Assembly: GCF_905171765.1 (NCBI RefSeq)
Contig: NC_053390.1
Location: forward strand, 585,058,471 to 585,122,470
Length of the DNA: 64,000 nt
Direction of reading: 5' to 3'
Origin: Bufo bufo
Taxonomy: Eukaryota > Chordata > Amphibia > Anura > Bufonidae
Part shown: piece after piece, positions 23,832 through 36,002 of the stretch
How the letters are laid out: each line of letters opens with the position of its first letter
How positions within the stretch are numbered: position 1 is the first letter of the stretch
Position numbers and translations under genes: made by a program
The notes under the pieces: model-generated
What the model was told of the DNA's origin: nothing
What the model saw: the letters and a program-made list of their open reading frames with translations, nothing else
Database searches by the model: none

Positions 23832-26610
23832 CTATCTTATATGAAGGATGGCCTTATGCCTATCCCATGCATGCTTAAACCCCTTCACTGTATTTGCAGC
23901 TACCACTTCTGCAGGAAGGCTATTCCATGCATCCACTACTCTCTCAGTAAAGTAATACTTCCTTATATTACTTTTAAACCTTTGCCCCTCTAATTTAAAA
24001 CTGTGTCCTCTTGTGGTAGTTTTTCTTCTTTTAAATATGCTCTCTTCCTTTACCGAGTTGATTCCCTTTATGTATTTAAAAGTTTCTATCATATCCCCTC
24101 TGTCTCTTCTTTCTTCCAAGCTATACATATTAAGGTCCTTTAACCTTTCCTGGTAAGTTTTATCCTGCAATCCATGTACTAGTTTAGTAGCTCTTCTCTG
24201 AACTCTCTCTAGAGTATCTATATCCTTCTGGAGATATGGCCTCCAGTACTGCGCACAATACTCCAAGTGAGGTCTCACCAGTGTTCTGTACAGCGGCATA
24301 AGCACTTCACTCTTTCTACTGCTTATACCTCTCCCTATACATCCAAGCATTCTGCTGGCATTTCGTGCTGCTCTATTACATTGTCTTCCCACCTTTAAGT
24401 CTTCTGAAATAATTACTCCTAAATCCCTTTCCTCAGATACTGAGGTCAGGACTGTGTCAAATATTCTATATTCTGCCCTTGGGTTTTTACGCCCCAGGTG
24501 CATTATCTTGCACTTATCCACATTAAATTTCAGTTTCCAGAGTTCTGACCATTCTTCTAGTTTTCCTAAATCCTTTTCCATTTGGCGTTTCCCTCCAGGA
24601 ACATCAACCCTGTTACATATCTTTGTGTCATCAGCAAAAAGACAAACCTTACCAGCGAGGGCTTTTGCAATATCACTTATGAAGATATTAAACAAAATCG
24701 GTCCCAGTACAGATCCCTGTGGAACCCCACTGGTAACATTACCTTGTTTTGAATGTTCTCCATTGACTACAACCCTCTGTCTGTCACTCAGCCACTGCCT
24801 AATCCACTCAACAATATGGGAGTCCATGCTCAATGACTGCAGTTTATTGATAAGTCTTCTATGTGGGACAGTGTCAAAAGCCTTACTAAAATCTAGATAT
24901 GCGATGTCTACTGCACCTCCACCGTCTATTATTTTATTCACCCAGTCAAAAAAATCTATAAGATTTGTTTGACATGATCTCCCTGAAGTAAACCCATGTT
25001 GTTTTTCATCTTGCAATCCATGGGATTTTAGATGTTCCACAATCCTATCCTTTAATAGGGTTTCCATTAATTTGCCTACTATTGATGTCAGACTCACTGG
25101 TCTATAGTTGCTCGATTCCTCCCTACTACCTTTCTTGTGAATGGGCACGACATTTGCCAATTTCCAATCTTCCGGGACGACTCCTGTTACTAATGATTGG
25201 TTAAATAAATCTGTTAACGGTTTTGCCAGCTCACCACTAAGCTCTTTTAATAATTTTGGGTGTATCTCATCAGGCCCCTGTGACTTATCTGTCTTCACCT
25301 TAGACAGCAAACTTAGAACATCTTCCTCTGTAAAGATACATGCATCAAACGATTTAATAGTCATTCTTTCTAGTGGAGGTCCTTCTCCTTTTTCTTTTGT
25401 AAAAACTGAACAGAAGTATTCATTAAGGCAGTCGGCTAGCCCTTTATTCTCTTCTACATACCTTCCGTCCTTTGTTTTTAATTTAGTTATTCCTTGTTTT
25501 AATTTCCTTTTTTTCATTTATATATCTGAAGAATGTCTTATCCCCTTTTTTCATAGACTGAGCTAGTTTTTCTTCTGCCTGCGCTTTAGAAGTTCTTATA
25601 ACTTGCTTGGCCTCTCTCTGCCTAATCTTGTAGATTTCCTTATCTTCATTGCTCTGTTTTTTTTTATAATTACAAAATGCTAGCTTTTTATTTTTAATGA
25701 TTTGGGCCACTTCTGCTGAGTACCACATTGGTCTCCTCCTTTTTTTGCTTTTACTGACAAGTCTAATGCAATTTTCTGTTGCCTTCAATAATGCACCTTT
25801 TAAGTAGTCCCATTTCTCCTGGACTCCATGTAATCCGTTCCAGTCTGATAAGGACTCATTTATGACTAATTTCATTTTTGAAAAGTCTGTTTTTCTAAAA
25901 TCTAAAACTTTTGTTTTTGTGTGGTGGGACTCTTTCACAGTTCTTATATTAAACCACACTGACTGGTGATCACTAGATCCCAAGGTTTCGCCTACAATGA
26001 CATCATATACCGAATCCCTGTTTGTGAATACCAAATCCAAAATGGCCTCCCTCCGGGTTGGCTCCTCAACCACTTGTTGTAGAGATAACCCCAGTAGGGA
26101 ATTTAGAATATCTGTACTCCTGGTAGAACTTGCTATTTTGGTTTTCCAGTTTATATCTGGAAGATTGAAATCTCCCATAATGATAACTTCTCCTTTCATT
26201 GTCATTTTAGCTATTTCTTCAACTAGTAGATCATCTAGTTCTTTAACTTGACCAGGTGGTCTATATATCACACCTACACAAGTTACTGCATGGTTAGCAA
26301 ACTGCAACGTAACCCAAACTGACTCTATGTTGGCCTCACCAACTTGTATTAGGTTAGATTTAATGCTATCTTTCACATACAGGGCCACTCCTCCTCCTTT
26401 CTTGCCTTCTCTGTCTCTTCTGTATAAAGAGTACCCTGGTATGGTTATGTCCCAGTCCTTTCTTTCATTAAACCATGTCTCCGTAACAGCCACTAAATCT
26501 ACATTCTCAGATGCCATTATTGACCCAAGTTCATTGATTTTTTTACCTAAACTGCGAGCATTTGTAGACAGGACTCTGAGCTTATCATTTCTTAACCTCT
26601 GTGCTTCTGA
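23832..26610 (-). pseudogene. CR1 ORF2: endonuclease and reverse transcriptase, one frameshift
   Basis: The endonuclease half is open from about 26610 (LSTNARSLGKKINE precedes the first Met at 26517) to 25483. It shows WFNERKDW, the NLPDINW region and GSSDHQSVWFN, as in APE-type endonucleases. The RT half is open for 561 codons from 25517 to 23832, with YLDFSKAFDTV, SGVPQGSVLGP and the catalytic FADDTK. The halves differ by one base at a run of seven A residues near 25508, so a single one-base change separates this copy from a continuous ORF2. No ATG is evident at the true N-terminus. Confidence 0.92.
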
Positions 26611-26674
26611 CCTGTTTTGGCATTGTTTCGGGGGGCAATTGGACTCTTATTTTCACTCTTTTACCCCCCCCTTC

Positions 26675-27583
26675 CTAGTTTAAATACTCTTTCGCAAATT
26701 CTTGGAGTTGTTCACTAAGTACATTTGTTCCTTTGAGAGAAAGATGCAAACCATCTTTTTTGTACAGTTCCTTTCTATTCCAAGTAGAGCTATCATGAGA
26801 AACAAAGCCAAATCCTTGCTCTTGACACCATTTACCAAGCCATATGTTGAACTCCTTTATGCGCCTCTGCCTATCATTCTGAACATTATGCACAGGCAGA
26901 ACTTCAGAAAATGAAATGGTGGATGCAAAATCCTGTACGTCATTACCAAGTGTGATAAAAGATTTTTTCACCTCTGACACTTCATTGCAAGCCAGGTCAT
27001 TTGTCCCTAGATGGACAAGAACATCCACGTCCCCTTCCTGCTTTGCTTGCTTAACAATATTAATAATACGTCTTCTATCTCTTCTAGCAGTAGCCCCAGG
27101 GAGACATCTTACAAAACCATTTTCTTTAAGCTCCACACTTCTTATGATTGAATCACCCAGCAACAGCTGCATCCTTTGAGACTTCACTTTATCTTTTTTG
27201 TTGCATACATTAGACATAGGAGTCGATGGTTTCTCACCCTCTGTGCTTGAGTCCATATCCATGTTGTCCCTACATTCTGAGAGTGCTGCAAATGAATTAT
27301 GGAGAACCACCGACTGTGGGACATGTCTTCTATCCACCACTCTAAGACTTCCAGAACCTACATTAACCCATCTGCCATTTCTGGGGGTCCTCTGTGGCAG
27401 TGGCATTGCAGCAGTCCTAGCTGGAGTTTGTTTAACAGATAATTTAAATATTTCAGCTTTCAAAAATGCAATTTCCTGCTGCAGTAAGGAGAACTGTCTA
27501 CAGATCTGACAGCATCCGAATCTCCAAAGAGTGGAACATGAAATAAATGCACAACAATTCCTGCACTGAACCAAGTCTGCCAT
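26675..27583 (-). CDS. CR1 ORF1 protein with SGNH/GDSL esterase domain
   Basis: An intact 302-codon frame. The N-terminus is rich in Cys (residues 7, 10, 11, 16, 24, 25, 28), resembling the PHD-like finger of CR1 ORF1 proteins. A short coiled segment follows (about 33-50). The C-terminal half is an SGNH esterase with LLGDSI (catalytic Ser 145), HLGTND (191-196) and DGLH (Asp 277, His 280). ORF1 proteins bind the element RNA; the esterase role is unknown in general. Its stop lies about 65 bases upstream of the first recognisable ORF2 codons. Start at ATG 27583, the first Met in the frame. Confidence 0.92.
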   Translation of the reverse strand: MADLVQCRNCCAFISCSTLWRFGCCQICRQFSLLQQEIAFLKAEIFKLSVKQTPARTAAMPLPQRTPRNGRWVNVGSGSLRVVDRRHVPQSVVLHNSFAALSECRDNMDMDSSTEGEKPSTPMSNVCNKKDKVKSQRMQLLLGDSIIRSVELKENGFVRCLPGATARRDRRRIINIVKQAKQEGDVDVLVHLGTNDLACNEVSEVKKSFITLGNDVQDFASTISFSEVLPVHNVQNDRQRRIKEFNIWLGKWCQEQGFGFVSHDSSTWNRKELYKKDGLHLSLKGTNVLSEQLQEFAKEYLN

Positions 27584-27721
27584 TTTAAAGAGGAGAAAAA
27601 AATAAAAAAATAAATTTGTAACTTTAAATCAAACAAATGGATTTCCGCATATTTATTTATCGTATCGTGCAGGATGTTTCTATCATTTTTTTTTCTCTGT
27701 AAAGACCCCATTGACCAAGGA

Positions 27722-29465
27722 AATTATTATGTTGGCTTGAAAGGCCAAGATATTGTTCTATGATTTTTGGTTTATATTTCAGCTTATTATGTTGGCTTGA
27801 AAAAGCCAACATACTGTTATTCGATTGTTTCAGCTTATTATTCCGTTTTATTATTCTTCTCCGCCCCCCCCCCCCCCTTTTTCTATATGCTACTCCTCCT
27901 ACAGTTTTGGGGTTACAAACACCAAATTTTCCACACTTCTTCAACCTATAGTGAGGTAAGTTTTTTGTTCTTTAATAAGCGATCCCACCCTCCAGGCCAC
28001 TGCAGCGGACCACCGAAGACTTTGACAGGGAAAATTTTCAAATCGCCCCCACTCGCACAGTTTTGAAGCTACACTCCCCAAACTCGGACCACATATTGTT
28101 GGTGTCAACTTGAATAAAATGGTACATTTGGAGGGGACACACCAAAGTGGGCGGAGCTAGCAATGGCCAATGAAAATTTAGCTATTTTTTATACGCTACT
28201 CCTCCCACAGTTTTAGGAGTATAATTACCAAACTTTGCACACTTGTTTGGCGCATACCCGAATAGGTTACTTTGTTAACTGATCCCACCCTCCAGGCCCC
28301 TGTGGTGGCCCCCCGAAGACCCCATTTTTTGTCATAGACTTTCATTGGAAAATTTTTAACTTTTGCCACCAGTACAGCTTTGAAGTTAAACTCACCAAAC
28401 TTGGGTCACTTAGTCAAGGGGTCAACCTGAAAATTTTTGTCAAATTTTGGGGACTCTAAAAAGTGGGCTGAGACACAAACAACCAATCAGATTTCCCCTT
28501 TTGACTTCAATGAGAAAATGTCAATTGCTGTCATTCTCACAGTATTTAAGCCAGAATATCCAAACTTGGCATCGTGGGTCACTGGGTGACTGGGGTTAAA
28601 ATGTAAAAAAAAAGTGGGCGGAGTCTACAATGGCCAATCAAATTTCAGCCATTTTTTTAAATGGGAAAATTTAAAACTGCCACTGCTCTTAGACTGTTGA
28701 TGGCAGGGTCCTCAAACTTGGCACAGATGGTCACTGGAGGACTGGGATTAAAATTCTGAAAAGCGGGCGGGACCAAAAACAACCCATCATATTTATTTAA
28801 TTGATTTAAATGGGGAAAAAAAAATGCTGCCATTCTCACATTATTGATGTCATGGACCTCAAATATCACAAATGTGGTCAATGGGTGTTTCCACTTCAAA
28901 GTTTGAAAAAGTGGGTGGAGCCACCAACAACCAATCAAATTTAACTAATTGATTTTCAATAGAAAATAATAAAACTGCTGGAATTTTTACACGTCAAATG
29001 CCATAATTCCCAAACCTTAAAGTGTTAGTCACTGGGTGACTGTGGTTCACAATAAGGAAAAAAAGGGGCAGGGCAATAACAGCCAATCAGATTTCAGCCT
29101 TTGACCTTAATGAAAAGCAGATAAACTGTTTAAATGCCAAGTGTCCCAAACTGAGCACAATTACTCACTGGGTGACTGCGGTCAAAATTTAGGAAAAGTG
29201 GGTGGAGCCTAAAACAGCCAATCAGATTTCACTTATTGACTTCAATGTAAAACTTTCAAATACTGCCATTCTCACAGTTTTAAAGCCAGAGGCCAATCAC
29301 ATTTCAGCCATTCGTTTTATATGGGAAAATTTAAATTGCCGCCACTCTTAGACTGTTAATGGCAGGGTCCTCAAATTTGGCACACTCAGTCTTGGGTTCA
29401 AATTTTAATAAACCAGGTTAAACAGACTCTGCTTATATCTCTAGTGTTTTCAAGCCAACATCCTG
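27722..29465 (+). repeat. Tandem array of about 150 bp units between GTTGGCTTGAAA ends
   Basis: The left end has ATTATGTTGGCTTGAAA twice (27725 and 27786); the right end has the complement TTTTCAAGCCAACAT near 29448. Inside, units recur with GTGGGCGGAG-like words at 28147, 28463, 28614, 28763, 28911, 29065 and 29198, each followed 15-25 bp later by a CCAATCA-like word. Most also carry CACTGGGTGACTG(G/C)GGT and CTCACAGT(T/A)TTAA. No protein frame. Superfamily not recognised. Confidence 0.82.
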
Positions 29466-29589
29466 TGGTTTCGTCAGAAATGACACCATCTAGTTTTAAA
29501 ATTGTTATTTCTTGGGGATTTAAAGATATGTCGGGAAAGATGGCAACTCATCTTTAGAGGGAATGTATGATCAGAAAATTGTGTATTAA

Positions 29590-32091
29590 CCACTTCTTGA
29601 CCAGTGCCATAGTAGTACGGCGCTGCGGGAAGTGACTTCCCTAGCAGCGCCGCAGTACTACGGCGTGCTGAATGGGGGGGTACAGGAGCTGCGCCCGTCT
29701 GATTAGCTGCAGGGGATCAGCTGTTCCCATTAGCCGGACCCCTGCTGTATGCACCGGCATCTGTGAAAACATCGCATTAACCCTCAATATGCCACGGTCA
29801 CCGCTGACCGCAGCATGTGCAGGGTGTGTGGGGGAAGGGAGCTCCCTCCCCAACCCCATCGGGTCCTCGTACTGCTGTGACGGGGACTCGATGGCTGGGA
29901 GGGCAGCCCAATGCCTTCCTTAGGCATCGTGGCTGCCTTCCCTGTTAGCCTGTAAGATTCAGTCCCCTGGATCCCACAGGCAGGAAGCTGTAAGTGTATT
30001 ACACTGGTAATACACTTACAGCCAATGCATTACAATACAGATCTATTGATAAAAAAATGGCTGCACAACATTTCACATACATGTTTGTTACATACATGTT
30101 TGTTTCACATACATTTCACATGTTTGCTTAATGGATATGCATCTGTGACTATGAATATGAATGTGCTAGTCAAAATTTTCTTGTAATACAGATGTATTGT
30201 AATGCATTGTACAGGGGATCAGACCCCCAAAAGTTAATGGAAAAAAATAAATTTTAATAAAGTTTTGCATATAAAAATAAAATAAAAGTTTCAAGTAAAA
30301 AAAAAAGGCGTTCATTTCCCATAATTAAGTAATAAAAAAATAGGAAAAAAAATAAAAATAGGAAAAAAAAAAGAACAGTATACATATTAGGTATTGATGC
30401 GTCCGTATCGGCCGGCTCTATAATATCTATAAATATCACATGATCCACCCTGTCAGATGAATGCAGTAAAATAATAAAAAAAATAAAAACTATGCCAAAC
30501 AGCCATTTTTTTGGTCACCTTCCTTCACAAAAAGTGTAATACCAAGCGATCAAAAAGGTGTATGTACCCCAAAATGGTACCAATCTAACCATCATCTCAT
30601 CCCACAAAAAATAAAACCCTACCTAAGACAATCGTCCCAAAAATTTTAAAAAAATAGGGCAGTCAGAAAATGACAACACAAAAACAAGATTCAATTCTGT
30701 TCAAAAATGCATTTACTGAGTAAAACTTAACAAAAAAAAACCTGCTCTATAAAAAAAAAACACATTATATTTCCCCTCAGGTGAATACTTAAAAAAAAAA
30801 ACGACGCCAAAACAGCATTTAATTTCACCTTACCTCACAAAAAGTGTAATAGCAAGCGATCAAAAAGTCTTATGTACCCTAAAATGGTACCAATGAAAAG
30901 GTCACCTCATCCCGCAAAAAATGAGCCCCCACATAAGACAATCACTCAAAAAATTAAAACCAATGGCACCCATAAACCAATCCATCAAAATCTGTGCTGC
31001 AAAAGTCATATGGCGCTCCTTCCATTCTGAACCTTGCCATGTGCCCCCACATCAGCTTACCACCACATAAGGGGTGTTGCAGTATTCAGAAGAAAATGGG
31101 TAACACATTTTGGGTGCTTTTTCTCCTGTTTACCCCTTGTAAAAATGAAAAATTTGGGGCTAAAGCAACATTTTATTGGAAGTAATCAAACTTTTCATTT
31201 TCACAGCCAAGTGTTTTCAAATTCCGTAAAAACACTTAGGGTGTCAAAGTGCCCAGTACCCCTCTTAAAATATTCTTTGAAGGGTGTAGTTTCCAAAATG
31301 GGGTCACTTTTTGAGGGTTTCCACTGCAGGGGTAGGTCAGGGTCTCCAACAGCAGTTTACTACCACATATGGGGTATTTCTGTAAACTGCAGGATCAGAG
31401 TAATATATATTGAGGTTTAGTTTGCTGTTGACCCTTGCTGTGTTGCAAGAAAAAATTTATTAACATGAAAAATTTGCATAAAAGAAGACATTTTGAAATT
31501 TCACCTCCATTTTCCTTTAATTCTTGTGGAACACCTAAAGGGTTAACAAAGTTTGTAACATCAGTTTTGAATAATTTGAGGGGTGTCGTTTCTAAAATTT
31601 GGTCATTTATGGGTGGTTTCCATTATGTAAACCCCTCAAAATCCCTTTATATCTGAATTGGTGCTTAAAAAAATGGTTTTGAAAATTTTGTTGAAAATTT
31701 GAAAAATTGCTTCTAAACTTCTAAGCCTTCTAGGGTCCTAAAAAAATAAAATCACATTTACAAAATGATGGCAACATAAAGCAGATATATGGGGAATGAT
31801 GGCTGATAACTATTTTATGAGGAATTACTATCTGTCTTAAAAGTAGAGAAATTCAAATTTAGAAAATTGTACATTTTTGGTAAATTTGGGATTTATTTTA
31901 TAAATAAAGGAAAAATATATTGACTCAAATTTACTACTGTCATGAAGTACAACGTGTCACAAGAAAACAGTCTCAGAATAGCCTGGATAAGTAAAAGTGT
32001 TCCAAAGTTATTACCACATAAAGTGAGACATGTCAGATTTGCAAAAATTGGCCTGGGCAGGAAGGTGAAAACTGGCCCAGGGTAGAAAGGG
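29590..32091. mobile_element. 2.5 kb TTAA-target element
   Basis: Bounded by TTAA at 29586-29589 and 32092-32095, with imperfect ends CCACTTCTTGACC and, inverted, CCCTTTCTACCCT. A strong hairpin sits at 29611-29662 (GTAGTACGGCGCTGCGGGAAG and complement). A module of about 160 bp is repeated directly at 30480-30640 and 30790-30960 (shared GCGATCAAAAAG and CAAAATGGTACCAAT). No transposase. Confidence 0.78.
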
Positions 32092-32095
32092 TTAA

Positions 32096-32540
32096 TAAAA
32101 CCATGTTTTTATTACAAACATTCAGCTGACATTTCCTTTTTTCTATTATTGTAGCACGTTTCAGCTTCGCTGTTCAAAATTTTTTGTGCAAAACTATCTT
32201 TCAGATTGGGACCATATGGACCCTGATTTTTTTTAAAACCAGCTCGTGTTACACCCTGCACCAAAGTATTTATGATGAGTGGCAAGCCTTGTTATAAATT
32301 AAATGTTTCCTCCAGCAGTCTGCGCCAGACTGAAATGTATTGCCTACGCCTGTTTCTGATGCAAATTATGATAAATTTGTCAAAGCAAATGGCCCCACCC
32401 ACACCACATCGTCACCATGTTCCCTTTTTGGAAACTGTTGAGAATGGCATAAAAATGGCGAAAACGACTAAATTTAGCCACAGTGACACCTTTTTTACGC
32501 CACAAACAAGGTGTAGGGGGATAATTAATCTCCCTCTAAG
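32096..32540. other. Unassigned
   Basis: No recognisable gene. A stretch near 32255-32400 (TGCGCCAGACTGAAATG ... GATAAATTTGTC) looks like a worn dispersed repeat. Confidence 0.3.
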
Positions 32541-33255
32541 TGTGTACAGAAATACTGTAACTCCTGTAGGTAGGGACAGACACAGACAGTGAGCCCTGAG
32601 CTGAAATCAGCCCATTTCCCCTACCTACTTGCAGTACAAGCCCAGGTAGCAAGAGAGCAACTGGTCCACAGTCCCTATGCTACTAAGGTGCAGAGACACA
32701 AAAACGCCAAGAGACAAAAACAACACACAGGGATAGTCCTACGAACATGGGTCAGAACCAGACAGACAATGCAGGTCAAAATGATAGGCAGGGAATAGTC
32801 AAAAGACGAGCCTAGATCAAATACCAGACGGGAGCACAGTTCAAATTAAGTGAGAAGGAGAATGGTCAAAAGACAAGCCAAGGTCAAAAGCATAAACAAA
32901 TCCAAATGAATCTAAGAACCAGGAACCTATCTAGTGACACCAAACAAGACTATCATTGGCACAGGTATATGGCCAGGAAAGGGTTTAAATAGAGAACTGA
33001 GTCCCAGGATCAGAATCTTATGGGTCATGACTCCGCGCTCCATAAGTCAGAACACCAGCACACAGGAATGAGCAATCAGCGCACTGCTAGTATCCTCCAG
33101 CACACGCCCGCTGTGGGGAGAAAGAGCGTTGCATCCTGTTGCTAAGGACGCTGTTGTGTCACAGAGGGCGCAGCTCAGCAGCACTTCTCTCAGGGTGCCG
33201 TTGCACCAAAGCTAGAGATATTGCCGCTGGACCCCAGACAGGTAAGTTTGTGACA
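32541..33255 (-). mobile_element. Probable solo LTR
   Basis: On the minus strand it begins TGTCACAAACTTACCTGTCT and ends TTTCTGTACA. A TATA-like CTATTTAAACCC lies near 32980. The length (about 715 bp) and composition suit a Gypsy LTR. There is no internal region next to it, and the flanking five bases do not match, so the limits and class are uncertain. Confidence 0.45.
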
Positions 33256-34542
33256 GGTACTTAGAATATCTCCATAAATATGGAGTCGGAAGGAATATGG
33301 CGTGATTTTGTTCCTATTAGATCATGGACCTCCATGAGCTTCTGTATAAAGACAGAGGTAGTAGAGGTCTCATGCACCTTTTATGGTGTCAAACAAAACG
33401 GAGCCATAACATAGCCATAAGCATGAGCCTTAAACTTGTGACAGAAGCTAACATCTATCCATTCTATCATTTAAAAAGATAGTCCACAAGATATATAGTA
33501 CATGGAGTAAAGGCCTTAGTGGTCTCTATAAATGTCCTAGTATCTACATCTATCGTGTAAAAATAACAATTTAGGGGCCCTTCATACAGAAAGTAAAAAT
33601 AAAAGCACTCTCATCAGCCTGCCAATAACCAAACCTGAAAAACCGGCAGCAATTATCTCAGACATAGTCATAACTGCTTACCTGTTTAGTGTTTTTTCAT
33701 CTTGGCCTTACTAATACACCTAAAGCTTTTCTGGATTAAAGTACATTATGAAAAATTGAGTATGTGCATGTGACTGCTAACAGGATCTGTGACACCCCAA
33801 TCATTGAAGGACTAATGCAGAAACAGTTTTTCTCTGCATCAGCTAAATATTTAATTCCCTCGAAGACCCTCATTACAGCAGAGCATTTCACTGAGCAGTG
33901 CTGCAATTCATGTGAATGTGACTACAACTGGAGTTAAAGATCTATCGACTCGTTTGCTACTAATAACTTGACAACATTCTCGAGCAAATATGGTATAGCA
34001 TGCTGAAACCACAGTGAGGACATGCTAACCCAACCACATATGTACAAGTGAAGAGCATCATGGAAGAAGAGGTTCTCTACCTCTACATGTATCTCCGAAG
34101 CAAGAAGACACCTACAAATGGTAACGTCTTTTCTACATATGTGTATGATGACCACACTAAGCCAGTGTTGTGGTTGATTTTGCTTGTTCTTTATATAGTG
34201 ACACGCCTTGCATAGCTATCTTCATTCCAATTATTTCACAATCACAGCTTGTGTGTGAATTAATAAGCAGCAGTCGCTTATAGGCAGCCTCGTTCTGGCA
34301 ATAACCAACCTTGAGGTTGTCATGTAACAAAAGGGCAGATTACATATGCTTTAGAAACCAGAGGTGCTGGTGTGTGCAATCTATACTGGGAACAGACAGG
34401 TTCTACTTGTCATGCAATACCATGTGTAACACGACTGACTGTAGATATAGGGCAGCGTCTCTTGTGCTAATTGCAAATTCTCCATCCATAGCATTCTACT
34501 GCATGGGTGGTATGGTATTTCATGTATTAACATTTATTCACA
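33256..34542. other. Unassigned, no gene seen
   Basis: Looks like ordinary unique or very old sequence; no frames with domains and no matched termini. Confidence 0.4.
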
Positions 34543-34546
34543 TTAA

Positions 34547-34969
34547 AGGGATTTTCCGGTAGTTAGATATTAATGGCCTATCAGGACAGGTCATCAATAT
34601 CAGATTGGTGGAGGTCCAACACCCAGTACCCCCACCGATCAGCTGTTACAGGCAACCACTGGTTCCAGAAAGTATACAGTGGAAAGAGCTGGAAGCAAAA
34701 GGGTCCATCCATTGTATAATTTCTAGCACCAGAATACTGAAGCTCAGTTCATATTCACTTGAATAGGATCTGAGCTGGAGTACCCTGGCATGGCCACTAA
34801 ACTGTGGACAGAATTTTGTGCTTCTAACTCTGTCCACTGTAGAGTGTAAGCGGCTGCCCTGAACAGCTAATTGGTGGGGGTGTCAGGTGTTGGACCCCCA
34901 CCAATCTGAGATTGATCACCTGTCCTGAGGACAGACCACCACTATCTAAGTACTGGAAAAAAAATCCCT
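34547..34969. mobile_element. Palindromic MITE with TTAA flanks
   Basis: The ends are AGGGATTTTCCGGTA and, inverted, AGGGATTTTTTTTCCAGTA. TTAA lies at 34543-34546 and 34970-34973. The arms match over about 110 bp, including GGTGGGGGT(C/A) and CAGCTGTT words. Confidence 0.8.
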
Positions 34970-35865
34970 TTAAGGTGTACATACTGTTTAGTTTCTGAAA
35001 ATATTGCCAAAATTATATGTTGAGTATTATATTTGCTATATTTTCCTCTTCATTCTAGTATTAGTTACTTTATTTGTTTGGCATAGACTACAAATTATAC
35101 CTCCACCTTCTTTTGAAATTTAAACATAAGCAGTAGTGTTGATCGAGCACCAAAGTGCTCGGGTGCTCTGGCCGAACACATCGGGATGCTCAGGTGCTCT
35201 ACCGAGCACCCGAGTATAATGGAAGTCAATGGGAGAACCCGAGCATTAAACCAGGCACCCCCTGCTCTGAAGAGGAGAGCGTGCCTGGTTCATAGGAAAA
35301 GGTCAGAAATTGATGGAAACACCACCGAAATGGTTCGGGAACAGCATGGGGAGGATGTCTGGATGCATCTTGGACCCCCAGGTCATTGCTGAGAACGATG
35401 TTGTCCGAGTAGTACGCCACTTTTACAGACTGACAATAATACACAGCGAACCGAAGATAAAATAGATTTTAGAGGAAAAATTGTTAGGAAACATTCCTTC
35501 CTGTATATTTACTTGCTTATACAGTGCAAGTGCTGCCAAAAATTACAAGGAAGAGGCACTCTGATACAATCTGTATATCACATAAAGGAGGGCCTCATTC
35601 ACATTGTGGTACAATTGTTCATGTAGTGGGACTCCTACACTCATAAAGCCTATACACTAAGTGAACGGGCTGCCATAAATTACAAGGAACCGGCACTCCA
35701 ATACACCCTTTGTTACACATAAAGGAGGGCATCATACACAGTCTTGAAAAATTATGATTGATGGCCTGCTGGTGACCCTCAAAAACATTTGGAGCAAGGT
35801 CCTGCTGATATGACCATCTAAAACATTATGGGTGAGGGCCTGCTTCTGCTTTGGTGACTCTAGAT

Positions 35866-36002
35866 CAGTGTTTCCCAACCAGTGTGCCTCCAGCTGTTGC
35901 AAAACTACAACTCCCAGCATGCCTGGACAGCCTTTGGCTGTGCGGGCATGCTGGGAGTTGTAGTTTTGCAACAGCTGGAGGCACACTGGTTGGGAAACAC
36001 TG
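35866..36002. mobile_element. 137 bp palindromic hAT-like MITE
   Basis: The ends CAGTGTTTCCCAACC / GGTTGGGAAACACTG are perfect, and most of the element is one palindrome (ACTACAACTCCCAGCATGC arms). The 8 bp duplication CTCTAGAT occurs at 35858-35865 and 36003-36010. It lies just beyond the end of the hAT transposase frame. Confidence 0.95.

Larger units (their letters stand above)
23725..27640 (-). mobile_element. CR1-type LINE, nearly full length
   Basis: On the minus strand the order is a short 5' leader, ORF1 with an esterase domain, ORF2 with apurinic endonuclease and reverse transcriptase, a short 3' UTR, and a terminal octamer repeat instead of poly-A. That layout and the octamer tail are characteristic of the CR1 group. 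The 5' limit is uncertain; sequence right of about 27645 matches the fold-back repeat at 22827. No target duplication is evident, as is common in CR1. Confidence 0.92.

Noticed and set aside
24454..27509. Several plus-strand frames of 84-172 codons
   Set aside because: They lie antisense to the CR1 ORFs and show no domain.
32541..33255. Solo LTR as a certain call
   Set aside because: Kept only as tentative because the flanks do not give a target duplication and the exact ends are ambiguous.
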